Source of the DNA: Maribacter algarum (ex Zhang et al. 2020)
GTDB taxonomy: Bacteria; Bacteroidota; Bacteroidia; Flavobacteriales; Flavobacteriaceae
NCBI RefSeq assembly: GCF_005885635.1
Contig: NZ_VATY01000001.1
Span: 1,736,001-1,800,000, forward strand
Direction of reading: 5' to 3'
Length of the DNA: 64,000 nucleotides
A model generated the notes under the pieces. It did not search any database, was not told where the DNA came from, and saw only the letters and a list, made by a program, of their open reading frames with translations. Shown here in pieces: positions 19,373-30,309 of the stretch. The position numbers and the translations under genes are program-made. Numbering within the stretch: position 1 is the stretch's first letter; every line of letters begins with the position of its first letter.

Positions 19373-21220
19373 ATGTGCGGAATTGTAGGATATATTGGCC
19401 ATAGAGATGCCTATCCGATAATTGTTAAGGGACTTCAACGACTTGAATATAGAGGTTATGATAGTGCAGGTGTTGCCATTTTTGATGGTAACGAAATAAA
19501 CCTTGCGAAAACCAAGGGTAAGGTCGAGGACCTAAAAAAGAAGGCTGAAAGTTCTATTTCGGTTGGAGGAAACCTCGGAATAGGCCATACTAGATGGGCA
19601 ACTCATGGTGTGCCCAATGATGTAAATTCGCACCCGCATTATTCTAACTCCGGCAATCTGGTTATTATTCATAATGGAATTATTGAAAATTATGAATCAG
19701 TAAAAAAGGAGTTGACCAAAAGGGGATATATATTCCATTCTGATACTGATACAGAAGTTCTTGTTAATCTAATTGAGGAAGTTCAAAAAACAGAAGATGT
19801 AAAGCTTGGAAAGGCCGTTCAAATTGCCCTAAACCAGGTAGTGGGCGCCTATGCAATAGCGGTTTTCGATAAAAGAAAACCTGATGAAATTGTTGTTGCT
19901 AAGTTAGGTAGTCCTTTAGCGATAGGTGTTGGAGAAAATGAGTTTTTCATTGCTTCTGATGCTTCTCCATTTATAGAATTCACAAATAATGCAGTTTACT
20001 TGGAGGATGAAGAAATGGCAATCATCCGTTTAGGAAAAGAAATCAAGCTTCGTAAGATAAAAGATGATGCAATAGCTTATCCAAATATTCTAGAGCTTCA
20101 AATGAATTTGGAGGAAATAGAAAAAGGAGGTTATGATCACTTTATGCTTAAGGAAATCTATGAGCAACCAAGAGCAATATTAGATACTTATAGAGGTAGA
20201 TTAAGAGTTGATCAAGGTATAGTGAAGATGGCTGGAATTGATGAGCACCTTGAAAAATTCATAAATGCGGATCGCATCATAATCGTGGCTTGTGGTACTT
20301 CTTGGCATGCAGGTTTGGTAGCTGAATATATTTTTGAAGATTTAGCGCGTATACCGGTTGAAGTAGAATATGCATCGGAATTTAGATATCGAAATCCAGT
20401 AATAACAAACAAGGATGTTTTAATTGCTATTTCACAATCTGGTGAAACGGCTGATACATTAGCCGCAATAAAATTGGCTAAAGAAAACGGAGCTTTTGTT
20501 TTCGGAGTTTGTAATGTAGTTGGTTCTTCTATTGCACGTGAAACACATGCTGGGGCCTACACACATGCAGGACCAGAAATCGGGGTAGCTTCTACAAAAG
20601 CGTTTACCACCCAGATAACCGTATTGACATTGATTGCCTTAAAGCTTGCAAAAGAGAAGGGTAAATTTTCAGAATCGAAATTCCATGAATATTTAACGGA
20701 ATTGGAGACAATTCCCGGAAAAGTGGAGAAGGCACTTGAGTCGAACCCATTAATTGAAATTATCTCTGAAGTTTATAAGGACTCTACAAATTGTTTGTAT
20801 TTAGGTAGGGGATATAATTTCCCAGTCGCTCTTGAGGGCGCTTTGAAATTAAAGGAAATCAGTTACATTCATGCGGAAGGATATCCGGCTGCTGAAATGA
20901 AGCACGGCCCCATTGCCCTAATCGATGAGCAAATGCCTGTTTTTGTAATTGCGACTAAAAAAGGACATTATGAAAAGGTAGTAAGTAACATTCAGGAAAT
21001 CAAATCTCGTAAGGGAAAAATCATCGCAATTGTCACGGAAGGTGATGAACAGGTTACCGAATTAGCAGATCACGTTATTGAAGTTCCCGAAACTTTAGAG
21101 AGCCTTACACCGTTATTGACAACGATACCTTTGCAATTGTTATCCTATCACATTGCGGTAATGCGAGGATGTAATGTAGATCAACCAAGAAATTTGGCAA
21201 AATCGGTTACAGTAGAATAG
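19373..21220 (+). CDS. glmS: Glutamine--fructose-6-phosphate aminotransferase
   Basis: 615 residues, full length. Cys2 (MCGIVGYIG) is the N-terminal glutaminase nucleophile. GHTRWATHG follows, then two SIS domains with ISQSGETADT and the C-terminal QPRNLAKSVTVE. It forms glucosamine-6-phosphate from fructose-6-phosphate and glutamine, the first step to UDP-GlcNAc for peptidoglycan and lipopolysaccharide. It is a single-gene unit: a -7 element precedes it and a strong hairpin terminator follows. Confidence 0.97.
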   Translation: MCGIVGYIGHRDAYPIIVKGLQRLEYRGYDSAGVAIFDGNEINLAKTKGKVEDLKKKAESSISVGGNLGIGHTRWATHGVPNDVNSHPHYSNSGNLVIIHNGIIENYESVKKELTKRGYIFHSDTDTEVLVNLIEEVQKTEDVKLGKAVQIALNQVVGAYAIAVFDKRKPDEIVVAKLGSPLAIGVGENEFFIASDASPFIEFTNNAVYLEDEEMAIIRLGKEIKLRKIKDDAIAYPNILELQMNLEEIEKGGYDHFMLKEIYEQPRAILDTYRGRLRVDQGIVKMAGIDEHLEKFINADRIIIVACGTSWHAGLVAEYIFEDLARIPVEVEYASEFRYRNPVITNKDVLIAISQSGETADTLAAIKLAKENGAFVFGVCNVVGSSIARETHAGAYTHAGPEIGVASTKAFTTQITVLTLIALKLAKEKGKFSESKFHEYLTELETIPGKVEKALESNPLIEIISEVYKDSTNCLYLGRGYNFPVALEGALKLKEISYIHAEGYPAAEMKHGPIALIDEQMPVFVIATKKGHYEKVVSNIQEIKSRKGKIIAIVTEGDEQVTELADHVIEVPETLESLTPLLTTIPLQLLSYHIAVMRGCNVDQPRNLAKSVTVE

Positions 21221-21244
21221 CAACAACTTCTTGAAATTAATTTT

Positions 21245-21277
21245 AAGGCCTTGGAAACGCTCCAAGGCCTTGTTTTT
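21245..21277 (+). terminator. Intrinsic terminator of glmS
   Basis: AAGGCCTTGGA, loop AACGC, TCCAAGGCCTT followed by GTTTTTT: a perfect 11-bp stem and T-run 24 nt after the glmS stop. Confidence 0.88.
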
Positions 21278-21429
21278 TGGCGATATTTAGTGAATCTTTA
21301 AAATTGAGAGGGGCATTTTGCTAAAAAAGTACTATGCATGCATAATTTTTTTCATTTTATGATTATCGATTTAAAAAAATCGGTATCTTGCCGGTGACTA
21401 AGTAACTAACTTAACTTAATAAACACAGA

Positions 21430-24192
21430 ATGAAAAAAATACTGTTTTTAGCGTTGCTGTTAAGCGGATTTATTGGGATTTCGCAAACCACAGTAAACGG
21501 AAAAGTTGTTGACCAGAACAATGAACCCATCCCCGGAGCGAATGTTGTGATTGTAGGAAAAGCAATCGGTACTACTGCTGATTTTGATGGTTTGTTTAAC
21601 CTGGAAACTTCTGAAGTGCCCCCCTTTCAGTTAAAAATAACAAGCGTAGGTTATTCAGAGGCTACTGAAAATGTAACAGAAAATAACCAAACCTTTACAG
21701 TTGTGCTGAATGAGGCACAGACCTTTTTAGATGAGGTTGTTATTTCTGCTTCTAGAACACCAGAACGTATATTTGAATCTCCTGTTTCGGTTGAACGTTT
21801 TGGGCTAAAGGAAATTAAGAATACATCTTCTGCTTCTTTTTACAGTGGTCTAGAAAATCTAAAGGGAGTAGATATCAACAAAGCTAGTTTAACTTTTCAA
21901 TCATTGAATACAAGAGGTTTTGCAACTTTTGCCAACACTAGGTTCTTACAGTTAATTGATGGTATGGACAACTCTGCGCCAGGATTAAACTTTGTTCTTG
22001 GAAACTTGGTGGGTATGAACGAACTCGAAGTACAAAGCGTAGAGATTTTACCGGGTGCATCTTCAGCCCTTTATGGTGCAGGTGCCTTCAATGGCCTACT
22101 TTACATGAATAGTAAAAACCCTTTTGATTTCCAAGGTATTAGTACTTATTTAAGAGGAGGTGTTACCTCTCAAGAAGCTGCTGGCTCAAATCAATATTAT
22201 GATATTGGCATTCGAGCTGCACATGCTTTTAGTGATAAGTTTGCAGTGAAGGCAAATTTTTCAATCTTAAAGGGTGAAGATTGGCATGCTGTGGATAGGG
22301 GAGATTTTGACAATCCAACCTTTACACGAGCAGACCCAAGCTATGATGGTTTAAATGTATATGGTGATGAGGTAGGCATTGTTTTAAATTTTGATACTCC
22401 CCTGAACCTTGCCCCAGGCACTCTTGGTTCGGCCTTTGTGTCAAGAACTGGTTATGATGAGTCTGATTTGACAACCTATGATGCCGAAAGTGTAAAATTT
22501 GATGGTTCTATTCATTACAGACCTTTTGCAAATGATTTTGAGATTGTATATAATGGTAGAGTAGGTAGGGGAAATACGATTTATCCTGGCGCTAACCGTT
22601 ATGCAATCACCAATTTTATTATGCAACAGCATAAGTTAGAGTTTAGAAACGATAACTTCTTTTTAAGAGGTTATATTACAACGGAAAACTCGGGTGACTC
22701 CTATGATACTCGATTTGCTGCGATTAATGTAAACAGAGCATGGAAAGGAGACGTACAATGGTTTACTGAATATACAGGAGCTTACATTGGATCTCGATTA
22801 GGCAATACAGCTTTGCCAGGTATAACAACGCGTTTGGATGATACTGCTGCACATGCATATGCTCGCCAAGCTGCTGATTCAGGTAGGTTGGTTCCAGGTA
22901 CGCCTGGGTTCGAATCTGCTTTTAATCAAGTTATCTCTGATGGAGACTTAGCCACTGGTGCTAAGTTTATCGATAATACGAAATTACGCCATGTAGATGC
23001 GAATTACAATTTTACCCATCTTACGAAAGATATCGCTGAAATTCAGGTGGGAGGGTCTTTTAGGGAATATGTTTTAAACTCTGGTGGAACAATTTTCACG
23101 GATTTTGACAAACCTATTACATATGGAGAATACGGCGCGTATCTCCAGGTTCAAAAGAAATTAGTGGATGACCGTTTGAAACTAACAGGTTCAGTACGTT
23201 ATGATAAGAATGAGTTTTTTGATGGCTTCTTTTCACCGAGGTTGTCAGCTGTTTTCACCGCAGGTGAAAAAAGAAATCAGAATTTTAGAGCATCTATTCA
23301 GAGAGGTTTTAGAAACCCAACAACACAAGATTTATTTATTGGTTTGGATGCGGGAGCTGCTATTCTAGTTGGTTCAGCTCCAAACAACTTAGATAGAGAT
23401 GTGAGAACCTTTGATATTTCAGCGGAAGGTCAGGCATTGACTGGACTGCAAACAAGTACTATTGTTGGCAGGGCAGCCTATGAGGGTGGTTATTCTCTAA
23501 GTTCAGTTTTAGCCGGAGCCCCTACAGCTGCAGATGTTCCTATTGTAAAACCGGAGGAAATCACAGCCTATGAATTAGGATATCGAGCCCAGTTCGGAAA
23601 AGTGGCCATAGATTTAAGTGCTTATTACAATGCCTATACTGATTTCTTGTCCATCCAAAGAGTACTAGTGCCTCTTTATGGTGAGGTAGGTGATGGAGGA
23701 TTATCTTTACTGGCACTTCAAAATGGTGATAGAAAAGTATATCAGGCATATACAAATTCTCCGGCCGATATTGGTGCTTATGGAGGTACTCTAGGTATAG
23801 ATGCTAAGATTTTCGGAAATTTCGATATTGGAGCAAATTACACTTATGCAGAAATTGACTTCAATCAAGCTGCTTTCCCTGATTTTCAAACGCAATTCAA
23901 TACACCTAGACATAAGGTCAAAGCTTCTTTTGGAAATACAGAGTTATTCAAAAATTTTGGGTTCAATGTGAATTATAGATGGAGTGATGATTATGAATGG
24001 CAATCTACCTTCCAAAACGGCCCAATCCCCTCTTTTAGCGTCTTAGATGCACAATTGAATTATAGTGTGCCAAGCATCAAATCAGTATTTAAACTTGGAG
24101 GGTCTAACCTTTTAGGGGAAGAGTATTTCACTGCTGTCGGTACTGGTCTTATTGGTTCGATGTATTACCTGTCATGGACAATAAATAATTAA
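21430..24192 (+). CDS. TonB-dependent outer-membrane receptor
   Basis: 920 residues. A signal peptide (MKKILFLALLLSGFIGISQ) is followed by a carboxypeptidase-regulatory-like domain (TTVNGKVVDQNNEPIPGANVVI, shortened here by DxDGLFNL), a plug (SLNTRGFATFANTRFLQLIDG, VEILPGASSALYGAGAFNG) and a beta-barrel. The plug motif ALYGxGAFNG is diagnostic. No SusD-like gene is adjacent, so this is not a typical polysaccharide utilisation pair; the substrate (siderophore, vitamin, peptide or sugar) cannot be predicted. A single-gene unit with its own terminator. Confidence 0.92.
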   Translation: MKKILFLALLLSGFIGISQTTVNGKVVDQNNEPIPGANVVIVGKAIGTTADFDGLFNLETSEVPPFQLKITSVGYSEATENVTENNQTFTVVLNEAQTFLDEVVISASRTPERIFESPVSVERFGLKEIKNTSSASFYSGLENLKGVDINKASLTFQSLNTRGFATFANTRFLQLIDGMDNSAPGLNFVLGNLVGMNELEVQSVEILPGASSALYGAGAFNGLLYMNSKNPFDFQGISTYLRGGVTSQEAAGSNQYYDIGIRAAHAFSDKFAVKANFSILKGEDWHAVDRGDFDNPTFTRADPSYDGLNVYGDEVGIVLNFDTPLNLAPGTLGSAFVSRTGYDESDLTTYDAESVKFDGSIHYRPFANDFEIVYNGRVGRGNTIYPGANRYAITNFIMQQHKLEFRNDNFFLRGYITTENSGDSYDTRFAAINVNRAWKGDVQWFTEYTGAYIGSRLGNTALPGITTRLDDTAAHAYARQAADSGRLVPGTPGFESAFNQVISDGDLATGAKFIDNTKLRHVDANYNFTHLTKDIAEIQVGGSFREYVLNSGGTIFTDFDKPITYGEYGAYLQVQKKLVDDRLKLTGSVRYDKNEFFDGFFSPRLSAVFTAGEKRNQNFRASIQRGFRNPTTQDLFIGLDAGAAILVGSAPNNLDRDVRTFDISAEGQALTGLQTSTIVGRAAYEGGYSLSSVLAGAPTAADVPIVKPEEITAYELGYRAQFGKVAIDLSAYYNAYTDFLSIQRVLVPLYGEVGDGGLSLLALQNGDRKVYQAYTNSPADIGAYGGTLGIDAKIFGNFDIGANYTYAEIDFNQAAFPDFQTQFNTPRHKVKASFGNTELFKNFGFNVNYRWSDDYEWQSTFQNGPIPSFSVLDAQLNYSVPSIKSVFKLGGSNLLGEEYFTAVGTGLIGSMYYLSWTINN

Positions 24193-24216
24193 AAAATTAG
24201 GATTTAAATAAAATTC

Positions 24217-24245
24217 AAAGGCGTCCAATTAGGGCGCCTTTTTTT
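24217..24245 (+). terminator. Intrinsic terminator of the TonB receptor gene
   Basis: AAAGGCGTCC, loop AATTA, GGGCGCCTTT, then a T-run; the stem has one mismatch. It lies 24 nt after the stop. Confidence 0.8.
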
Positions 24246-24292
24246 ATGCTAAAAAAGAACGAAAAGTAGTTTTCAATTTAAGAGTAATACCA

Positions 24293-24300
24293 TATCTTTG
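24293..24300 (+). promoter_or_regulatory. atpD: -7 element upstream of atpD
   Basis: TATCTTTG is an exact TAnnTTTG match followed by C; a TTTTC run at about 24270 may stand in for the -33 TTG. The predicted leader is about 65 nt, longer than most in this window. Confidence 0.5.
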
Positions 24301-24354
24301 CAGCCTGAAAATCAGCCTTGTTTAGGGTTGTTTTTCACTAAATAGTAATCCTAA

Positions 24355-25881
<1,527 letters not shown>

Positions 25882-25892
25882 TACCCATAAAG

Positions 25893-26171
25893 ATGTATTT
25901 AGAAATAGTATCACCAGAGGCCACATTGTTCGCAGGAGAAGTAACTTCGGTAACCGTCCCAGGAATTAATGGTGAGTTTCAAATGTTATCAGATCACGCA
26001 CCAATTGTTTCCTTACTTCAAGAAGGTAACGTTCAGATTGACGGAAACGTTTCTATTGATGAAGCTTATGAAAGTAAGTTTTCTACGGATGCTAATGGGA
26101 AGACCATTTTGCCTATCTCAAGTGGGACTATTGAAATGAAAGATAATAAGGTGATTGTGTTGGCGGATTGA
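25893..26171 (+). CDS. atpC: ATP synthase F1 subunit epsilon, short form
   Basis: 92 residues: only the N-terminal beta-sandwich (MYLEIVSPEATLFAGEVTSV, GEFQMLSDHAPIVSLL) is present. The C-terminal helical hairpin that inhibits ATP hydrolysis in E. coli epsilon (139 residues) is missing, as in other Bacteroidota. It connects the F1 rotor to the c-ring. The gene starts 11 nt after atpD and ends before a strong bidirectional terminator. Confidence 0.93.
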   Translation: MYLEIVSPEATLFAGEVTSVTVPGINGEFQMLSDHAPIVSLLQEGNVQIDGNVSIDEAYESKFSTDANGKTILPISSGTIEMKDNKVIVLAD

Positions 26172-26192
26172 ATAGCTGAGGCAATTGAATAG

Positions 26193-26231
26193 AATTAAAA
26201 GAGCCATACAATTTGTATGGCTCTTTTAATT
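26193..26231. terminator. Bidirectional intrinsic terminator after atpC
   Basis: A perfect 18-bp stem (26193-26210 with 26214-26231, 3-nt loop) containing AAAAGAGCCATACA / TGTATGGCTCTTTT, flanked by A and T tracts. It separates the convergent atpC (+) and GNAT gene (-). Confidence 0.9.
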
Positions 26232-26251
26232 TTTAATCAATCCCTTGATTA

Positions 26252-26788
26252 CTATTTCCAATCCCAACTAATCAGCTCCCAAGAAATGCCATCGGTAACT
26301 TGCGTTTTAAGCACTTTAAACCCTATGCTTTTGTGTGCTTCTAAAGAACGTTTGTTTTCTGTTGCCACTTCGGTAAGTAAACAATCGAATTCATCTTGTA
26401 GCTCTTCTTTGTAGAAAGTATACATTCCCCTAAAAATGCCACGTTTGCGATATGCTTTAGAAATACATATTTGGCCCATGGCTAAAAAATGTTTGTCACC
26501 AAGCAATTCTTCAGCGGTTTCAAACATAGCTGATAGAACTGATATCTCATCTCTAAACTCTTTTAACATTACCAGGGCATAGCCGACAACTTTGTTGGCA
26601 TCTTTGGCAATGACATGCGCACAAGCATCATTCATTTGCTTTAGAACCCCAAAGGAATGCGATACGGTAACAAAGCCTTCGTTTTGTTTTTCAATAGATG
26701 ATACGACATCTAAAGCGTTTTTTTTCTGTAGTGCTAAAATTTGGAGCAGTTCACCTTCACATGATACTCGAGAAAAGGTAACTTCCAT
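26252..26788 (-). CDS. GNAT family N-acetyltransferase
   Basis: 178 residues with the GNAT fold: motif A at QICISKAYRKRGIFRGMY (acetyl-CoA pyrophosphate loop RKRGIF), followed by LLTEVATENKRSLEAHKSIGF, the usual motif B. It transfers an acetyl group from acetyl-CoA to an amine; no substrate can be inferred. Its start lies directly against the M61 peptidase stop (26789), so the two minus-strand genes are probably co-transcribed. Confidence 0.85.
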   Translation of the reverse strand: MEVTFSRVSCEGELLQILALQKKNALDVVSSIEKQNEGFVTVSHSFGVLKQMNDACAHVIAKDANKVVGYALVMLKEFRDEISVLSAMFETAEELLGDKHFLAMGQICISKAYRKRGIFRGMYTFYKEELQDEFDCLLTEVATENKRSLEAHKSIGFKVLKTQVTDGISWELISWDWK

Positions 26789-28591
26789 TTAGTCTACTTT
26801 AAGCCAACTTTTTCTTTTTGATAGTACTTCCTTTGAAGGAATAATGCCCTCCTTTTCTGAAAGTAATATTTTGTATGACGGATTAGGTTCTAGAGTTACT
26901 ACAGTTGTTTTTTCAACGTCAAACCGTATATAATTAAAGGAAAGCGTGTCACCAACTGCATACTGTTTGATTACGTCATCAAACTTTTGGCCTTCTTCAA
27001 ATTCCTTGTTATTGATTGCAGTTATGACATCTCCTTTCGCTAATCCAGCTTTGTATGCCGGACTCCCTATTTTCACGTTTCGTTGAATATTTCCTTTAGA
27101 ATCATGGACTTTAACACTTGCCCCAAAATATGGATTTTCCTTATATTGCCGTAAAGCAACACCAACAGAACCCAGTAAAGTTTCGTAGTCTGGCATTCCG
27201 CTTTTATAAATGAAACTGTTGAAAAAGCTATCTCCAAAAGATTTCCCAGCAAAGGCATTAAGTGTTTTATGGAGGTCTTCTATTGTGTACGGCACTTCAT
27301 TTTTACCGTATATTTCCCAAACGAGTTTCATGTAATCATCAAGGTTGAGTCCTTTTACCCTAAGTGATAGATCAAGTGCCAATCCTAAAACACTCCCGTA
27401 TGAGTAATACGATATAAAAGTATTTTCTCGATTAACCGGATCAACCGAAGTTGAGGCATCAACGAAAGGCGCTTGATAACTCATTTCAATAGGATTGAAA
27501 AACTGTCTTGCAGGAGAATTCCAAACGTAGTTAAATGTTCCAGTTAGTCCTTCTACGTATTTTTCGGGAGTAATGAGTCCTGCTCTACAGAGAATAAGAT
27601 TGGTATAGTAACTAGTAAATCCTTCTGCAAACCAAAGCTCTCCGCTCATATTAGCTTCTTCAAAATCAAAAGGTTTTAAGGACTTTGGACGTATACGCTC
27701 TACATTCCATGCATGAAAGAATTCATGGGATACGGTACCAATATTCCGTTCCATCCCTCCATCTGCTAAGCTTCTAGTGCTAGTTAAAATGGTAGAGTTC
27801 CGGTGCTCCATTCCATCTCCTGAAGCATTTGGAATGTAGCAGGCTAAAAAAGTATATTTTTCATAATCGAAAACGGGAAGTTCTCCATATACTTCTTTTT
27901 CAGCTAAGACTACTTTTTTCACTTTATCAAAGTATTCATCCGTTTCTTGCTCTGTTCCCTTGTGATGTAATACCAATTGAATGGTCTGGTTATTATCTTT
28001 GGAACCAACTTGAAATTCGCGTAGTTGAAAATTGCTCAATTCTGTTGGGGAATCCATAAAATAGGATAGGTTAGGAGCGCTATAGGTTGTTCCTGACACC
28101 AAGTGAAGTTGTGTGGCTACTTTCCAATTCAAGTCTTCACGGGGCTTGAAATTCACTTCAACAGGTCGATTACTTAGAGTTGGCGCGTACATAAACGTAG
28201 CAGGAATGTTCAAGTGCGCATGGGTCTCGTCAATCTGCGAATAGGTACCATCACCGCGATTGGCAAATAGAGTGTAATTCAAATGAATTGTTCCATTGTG
28301 GCCCGTTATACTCCACTCATAGGGGTTAGGACGTGTAATTTTCAATTTTTTTCCTGTACCATCGGTAGCTCTTATTGCATATATATTCTTGGCAAACTCA
28401 TGAAGTGCATAACGACCAGGGGAGGTTCTACTCATTCGGACCAACAGGGTGTCTTCTATAATTTCAGGAAAGGTAACCTTAATTTCTGCTTCATGGTGTA
28501 CAGCATTTTCAAAGAAAATCTCATAACTATTTGTTTGAGAAAACCCGATTAGTGAGAGGTAAAAGAAAAGAATTAAAAAGGATGTTTTCAT
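26789..28591 (-). CDS. M61 family metallopeptidase with PDZ domain
   Basis: 600 residues with a signal peptide (MKTSFLILFFYLSLIGFSQ). An N-terminal beta domain leads to the zinc site HEFFH (His289-His293) in TVSHEFFHAWNVERIRP, with the downstream Glu in GELWFAEGFTSYY. A PDZ domain follows near residues 480-560 (IGSPAYKAGLAKGDVITAINN). The M61 type enzyme is glycyl aminopeptidase. It should act in the periplasm or at the outer membrane on peptides. It is divergent from bioF. Confidence 0.93.
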   Translation of the reverse strand: MKTSFLILFFYLSLIGFSQTNSYEIFFENAVHHEAEIKVTFPEIIEDTLLVRMSRTSPGRYALHEFAKNIYAIRATDGTGKKLKITRPNPYEWSITGHNGTIHLNYTLFANRGDGTYSQIDETHAHLNIPATFMYAPTLSNRPVEVNFKPREDLNWKVATQLHLVSGTTYSAPNLSYFMDSPTELSNFQLREFQVGSKDNNQTIQLVLHHKGTEQETDEYFDKVKKVVLAEKEVYGELPVFDYEKYTFLACYIPNASGDGMEHRNSTILTSTRSLADGGMERNIGTVSHEFFHAWNVERIRPKSLKPFDFEEANMSGELWFAEGFTSYYTNLILCRAGLITPEKYVEGLTGTFNYVWNSPARQFFNPIEMSYQAPFVDASTSVDPVNRENTFISYYSYGSVLGLALDLSLRVKGLNLDDYMKLVWEIYGKNEVPYTIEDLHKTLNAFAGKSFGDSFFNSFIYKSGMPDYETLLGSVGVALRQYKENPYFGASVKVHDSKGNIQRNVKIGSPAYKAGLAKGDVITAINNKEFEEGQKFDDVIKQYAVGDTLSFNYIRFDVEKTTVVTLEPNPSYKILLSEKEGIIPSKEVLSKRKSWLKVD

Positions 28592-28756
28592 TGTTGAAAT
28601 ACTTTGTCAACGAAGATACCAATTCTACCTATTTTAATAGCATGGGGTAGAAGACCTCGACAAGAATGAAAATCGATTGTTCTTAACCTAGTCAAATGGA
28701 CCACTTTGTATGGATGATTACTTCCCTTTTTTCTTTGGATGCCTTACCTTTAACCC

Positions 28757-29920
28757 ATGCCAAATTTCCCAAAAAAACTACAGCAAAAACTTGTAGAACG
28801 AGAGCATTCAAAAGCATTAAGGAGCTTACCTTTCCCAACAAATTTGGTTGATTTTTCGAGCAACGATTATCTGGGTTTTGCAAAAAACGAAACCATTTAT
28901 GCGGATACATTTCAGTATTTATTAAAAACTGAAATAACCCAGAATGGAGCCACAGGCTCGAGGCTATTAACCGGAAATCATAAGCTGTATCGGGAACTAG
29001 AGGAGCTGATAACCGAATTTCATAATGTCGAAAGGGCATTGGTTTTTAACTCTGGTTATGATGCCAATATTGGCTTTTTTAGTGCCGTTCCACAGCGGGG
29101 TGATGTGGTTTTTTATGATGAATATATTCATGCCAGCATTCGTGATGGTATAAAAATGGGAAATGCCAGAAACTACAAGTTCAAGCACAATGATATAGAG
29201 GATCTAAAATCAAAAATAGAGCTATCAGTTCGAGCGGAGTCTAGAACGTCGGACACTGATATTTATGTCGTGACTGAGTCGGTTTTTTCAATGGACGGTG
29301 ATTCCCCAGACTTAAAAAGCCTGGCCAAATTCTGTGCTAAGCAAAATATACATCTAATTGTTGATGAGGCACATGCTATGGGAGTTCTGGGTAAAAATGG
29401 AAAGGGCTTAGTGCAAGATTTAAAAATCGAAAAACAAATTTTTGCGCGTATTATTACTTTTGGCAAAGCCTTGGGATGTCATGGTGCTGCTATTTTAGGT
29501 GAGAAATCACTAATTGACTATTTGGTGAATTTTGCCCGAAGTTTTATTTATACTACCGGACTACCGCCACATAATGTGGCATCGATATTGAGTGCCTATC
29601 GGTACTGGAATGCCGCCATTGGCGAAGAGGAAATTCAACAACTACTTAGGAACATACAACACTTTAAGTCAAAACTTTTAAAATTAGGTCTTTCTTCGTT
29701 TTTTACACCAAGCGATTCGGCGATACAGTGTTGTTTGATTTCAGGAAATGAGAAGGTAAAATCCATTTCTAAGAAATTATATGACAAAAGTTTTGAGATA
29801 AAGGCTATTTTATCACCAACAGTTCCTGAAGGACAAGAACGTCTTCGATTTTGTCTACATAGTTATAATTCCGAAGAAGAAATTGGGTTGGCACTTCAGT
29901 TGTTGAAAAGGTATCTTTGA
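28757..29920 (+). CDS. bioF: 8-amino-7-oxononanoate synthase
   Basis: 387 residues of the alpha-oxoamine synthase family. DFSSNDYLG, TGSRLLTGN, IVDEAHAMG (PLP-contacting Asp) and the PLP lysine Lys237 in TFGKALG are present. It condenses pimeloyl-ACP (or CoA) with alanine, the first committed step of biotin-ring formation. Residues about 155-167 (ELSVRAESRTSDT) form an insert that the family lacks; at DNA level it is a copy of a short repeat also found in the ketoacyl synthase gene at 36051. A related oxoamine synthase (kbl) is possible, but the neighbouring bioD, bioA and bioB make bioF the better call. Confidence 0.92.
   Translation: MPNFPKKLQQKLVEREHSKALRSLPFPTNLVDFSSNDYLGFAKNETIYADTFQYLLKTEITQNGATGSRLLTGNHKLYRELEELITEFHNVERALVFNSGYDANIGFFSAVPQRGDVVFYDEYIHASIRDGIKMGNARNYKFKHNDIEDLKSKIELSVRAESRTSDTDIYVVTESVFSMDGDSPDLKSLAKFCAKQNIHLIVDEAHAMGVLGKNGKGLVQDLKIEKQIFARIITFGKALGCHGAAILGEKSLIDYLVNFARSFIYTTGLPPHNVASILSAYRYWNAAIGEEEIQQLLRNIQHFKSKLLKLGLSSFFTPSDSAIQCCLISGNEKVKSISKKLYDKSFEIKAILSPTVPEGQERLRFCLHSYNSEEEIGLALQLLKRYL
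29223..29258 (+). repeat. Short dispersed repeat inside bioF
   Basis: The core TCAGTTCGAGCGGAGTCTAG matches the copy at 36051-36082 (TCACTTCGAGCGGAGTCGAG) with two differences in 20 nt. It is in frame and encodes LSVRAESRT. It resembles the short imperfectly palindromic element that is common between genes in Flavobacteriaceae. Confidence 0.7.
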
Positions 29921-29924
29921 ATTC

Positions 29925-30308
29925 ATGGAAGAAAAATTTTATCAGATAAGTTCTTTTGAGTATGCGGCAGATGTTCAAATTATCAAAAGCAAATTGGAAT
30001 CTGAAGGTATTCCTGTTTTCCTACGTGATGAAAACACCTTAAACGCTGACCCTTTAATTAGTAATGCTATTGGAGGTGTTAAACTACAAGTATATTCAAA
30101 AGACAAAGACAGAGCAATTGAAATTTACAATGAAATAAGGGCCTATGCCCTAGACGAAGATGGAAACCCTGTCATTTGCCCTAACTGTAGGGCAGCAAAA
30201 TCGGAAGCTTATTACGAACGAAAAAGCCTATTTCATAAACTTTTTCCCTTTTTAGAACCTAGAAAATACAAATGTTTACATTGTGGAATCATAACAAAAC
30301 CTGAATAA
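29925..30308 (+). CDS. DUF2007 protein with C-terminal zinc ribbon
   Basis: 127 residues. The N-terminal half (FYQISSFEYAADVQIIKSKLESEGIPVFLRDE) is a DUF2007 signal-transducing/PII-like small domain. The C-terminal half has two Cys pairs, CPNCR and CLHCG, about 43 residues apart, likely one zinc site. No signal peptide, so cytoplasmic. It lies 4 nt after bioF and 1 nt before bioD, so it must be translated with them, yet no biotin function is known for the family. Role unknown. Confidence 0.78.
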   Translation: MEEKFYQISSFEYAADVQIIKSKLESEGIPVFLRDENTLNADPLISNAIGGVKLQVYSKDKDRAIEIYNEIRAYALDEDGNPVICPNCRAAKSEAYYERKSLFHKLFPFLEPRKYKCLHCGIITKPE

Positions 30309-30309
30309 G

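Noticed and set aside
28592-28756. BirA-type biotin operator before bioF
   Set aside because: I looked for paired TTGTAAACC/GGTTTACAA-like half sites before bioF, bioA and bioB and found none convincing.
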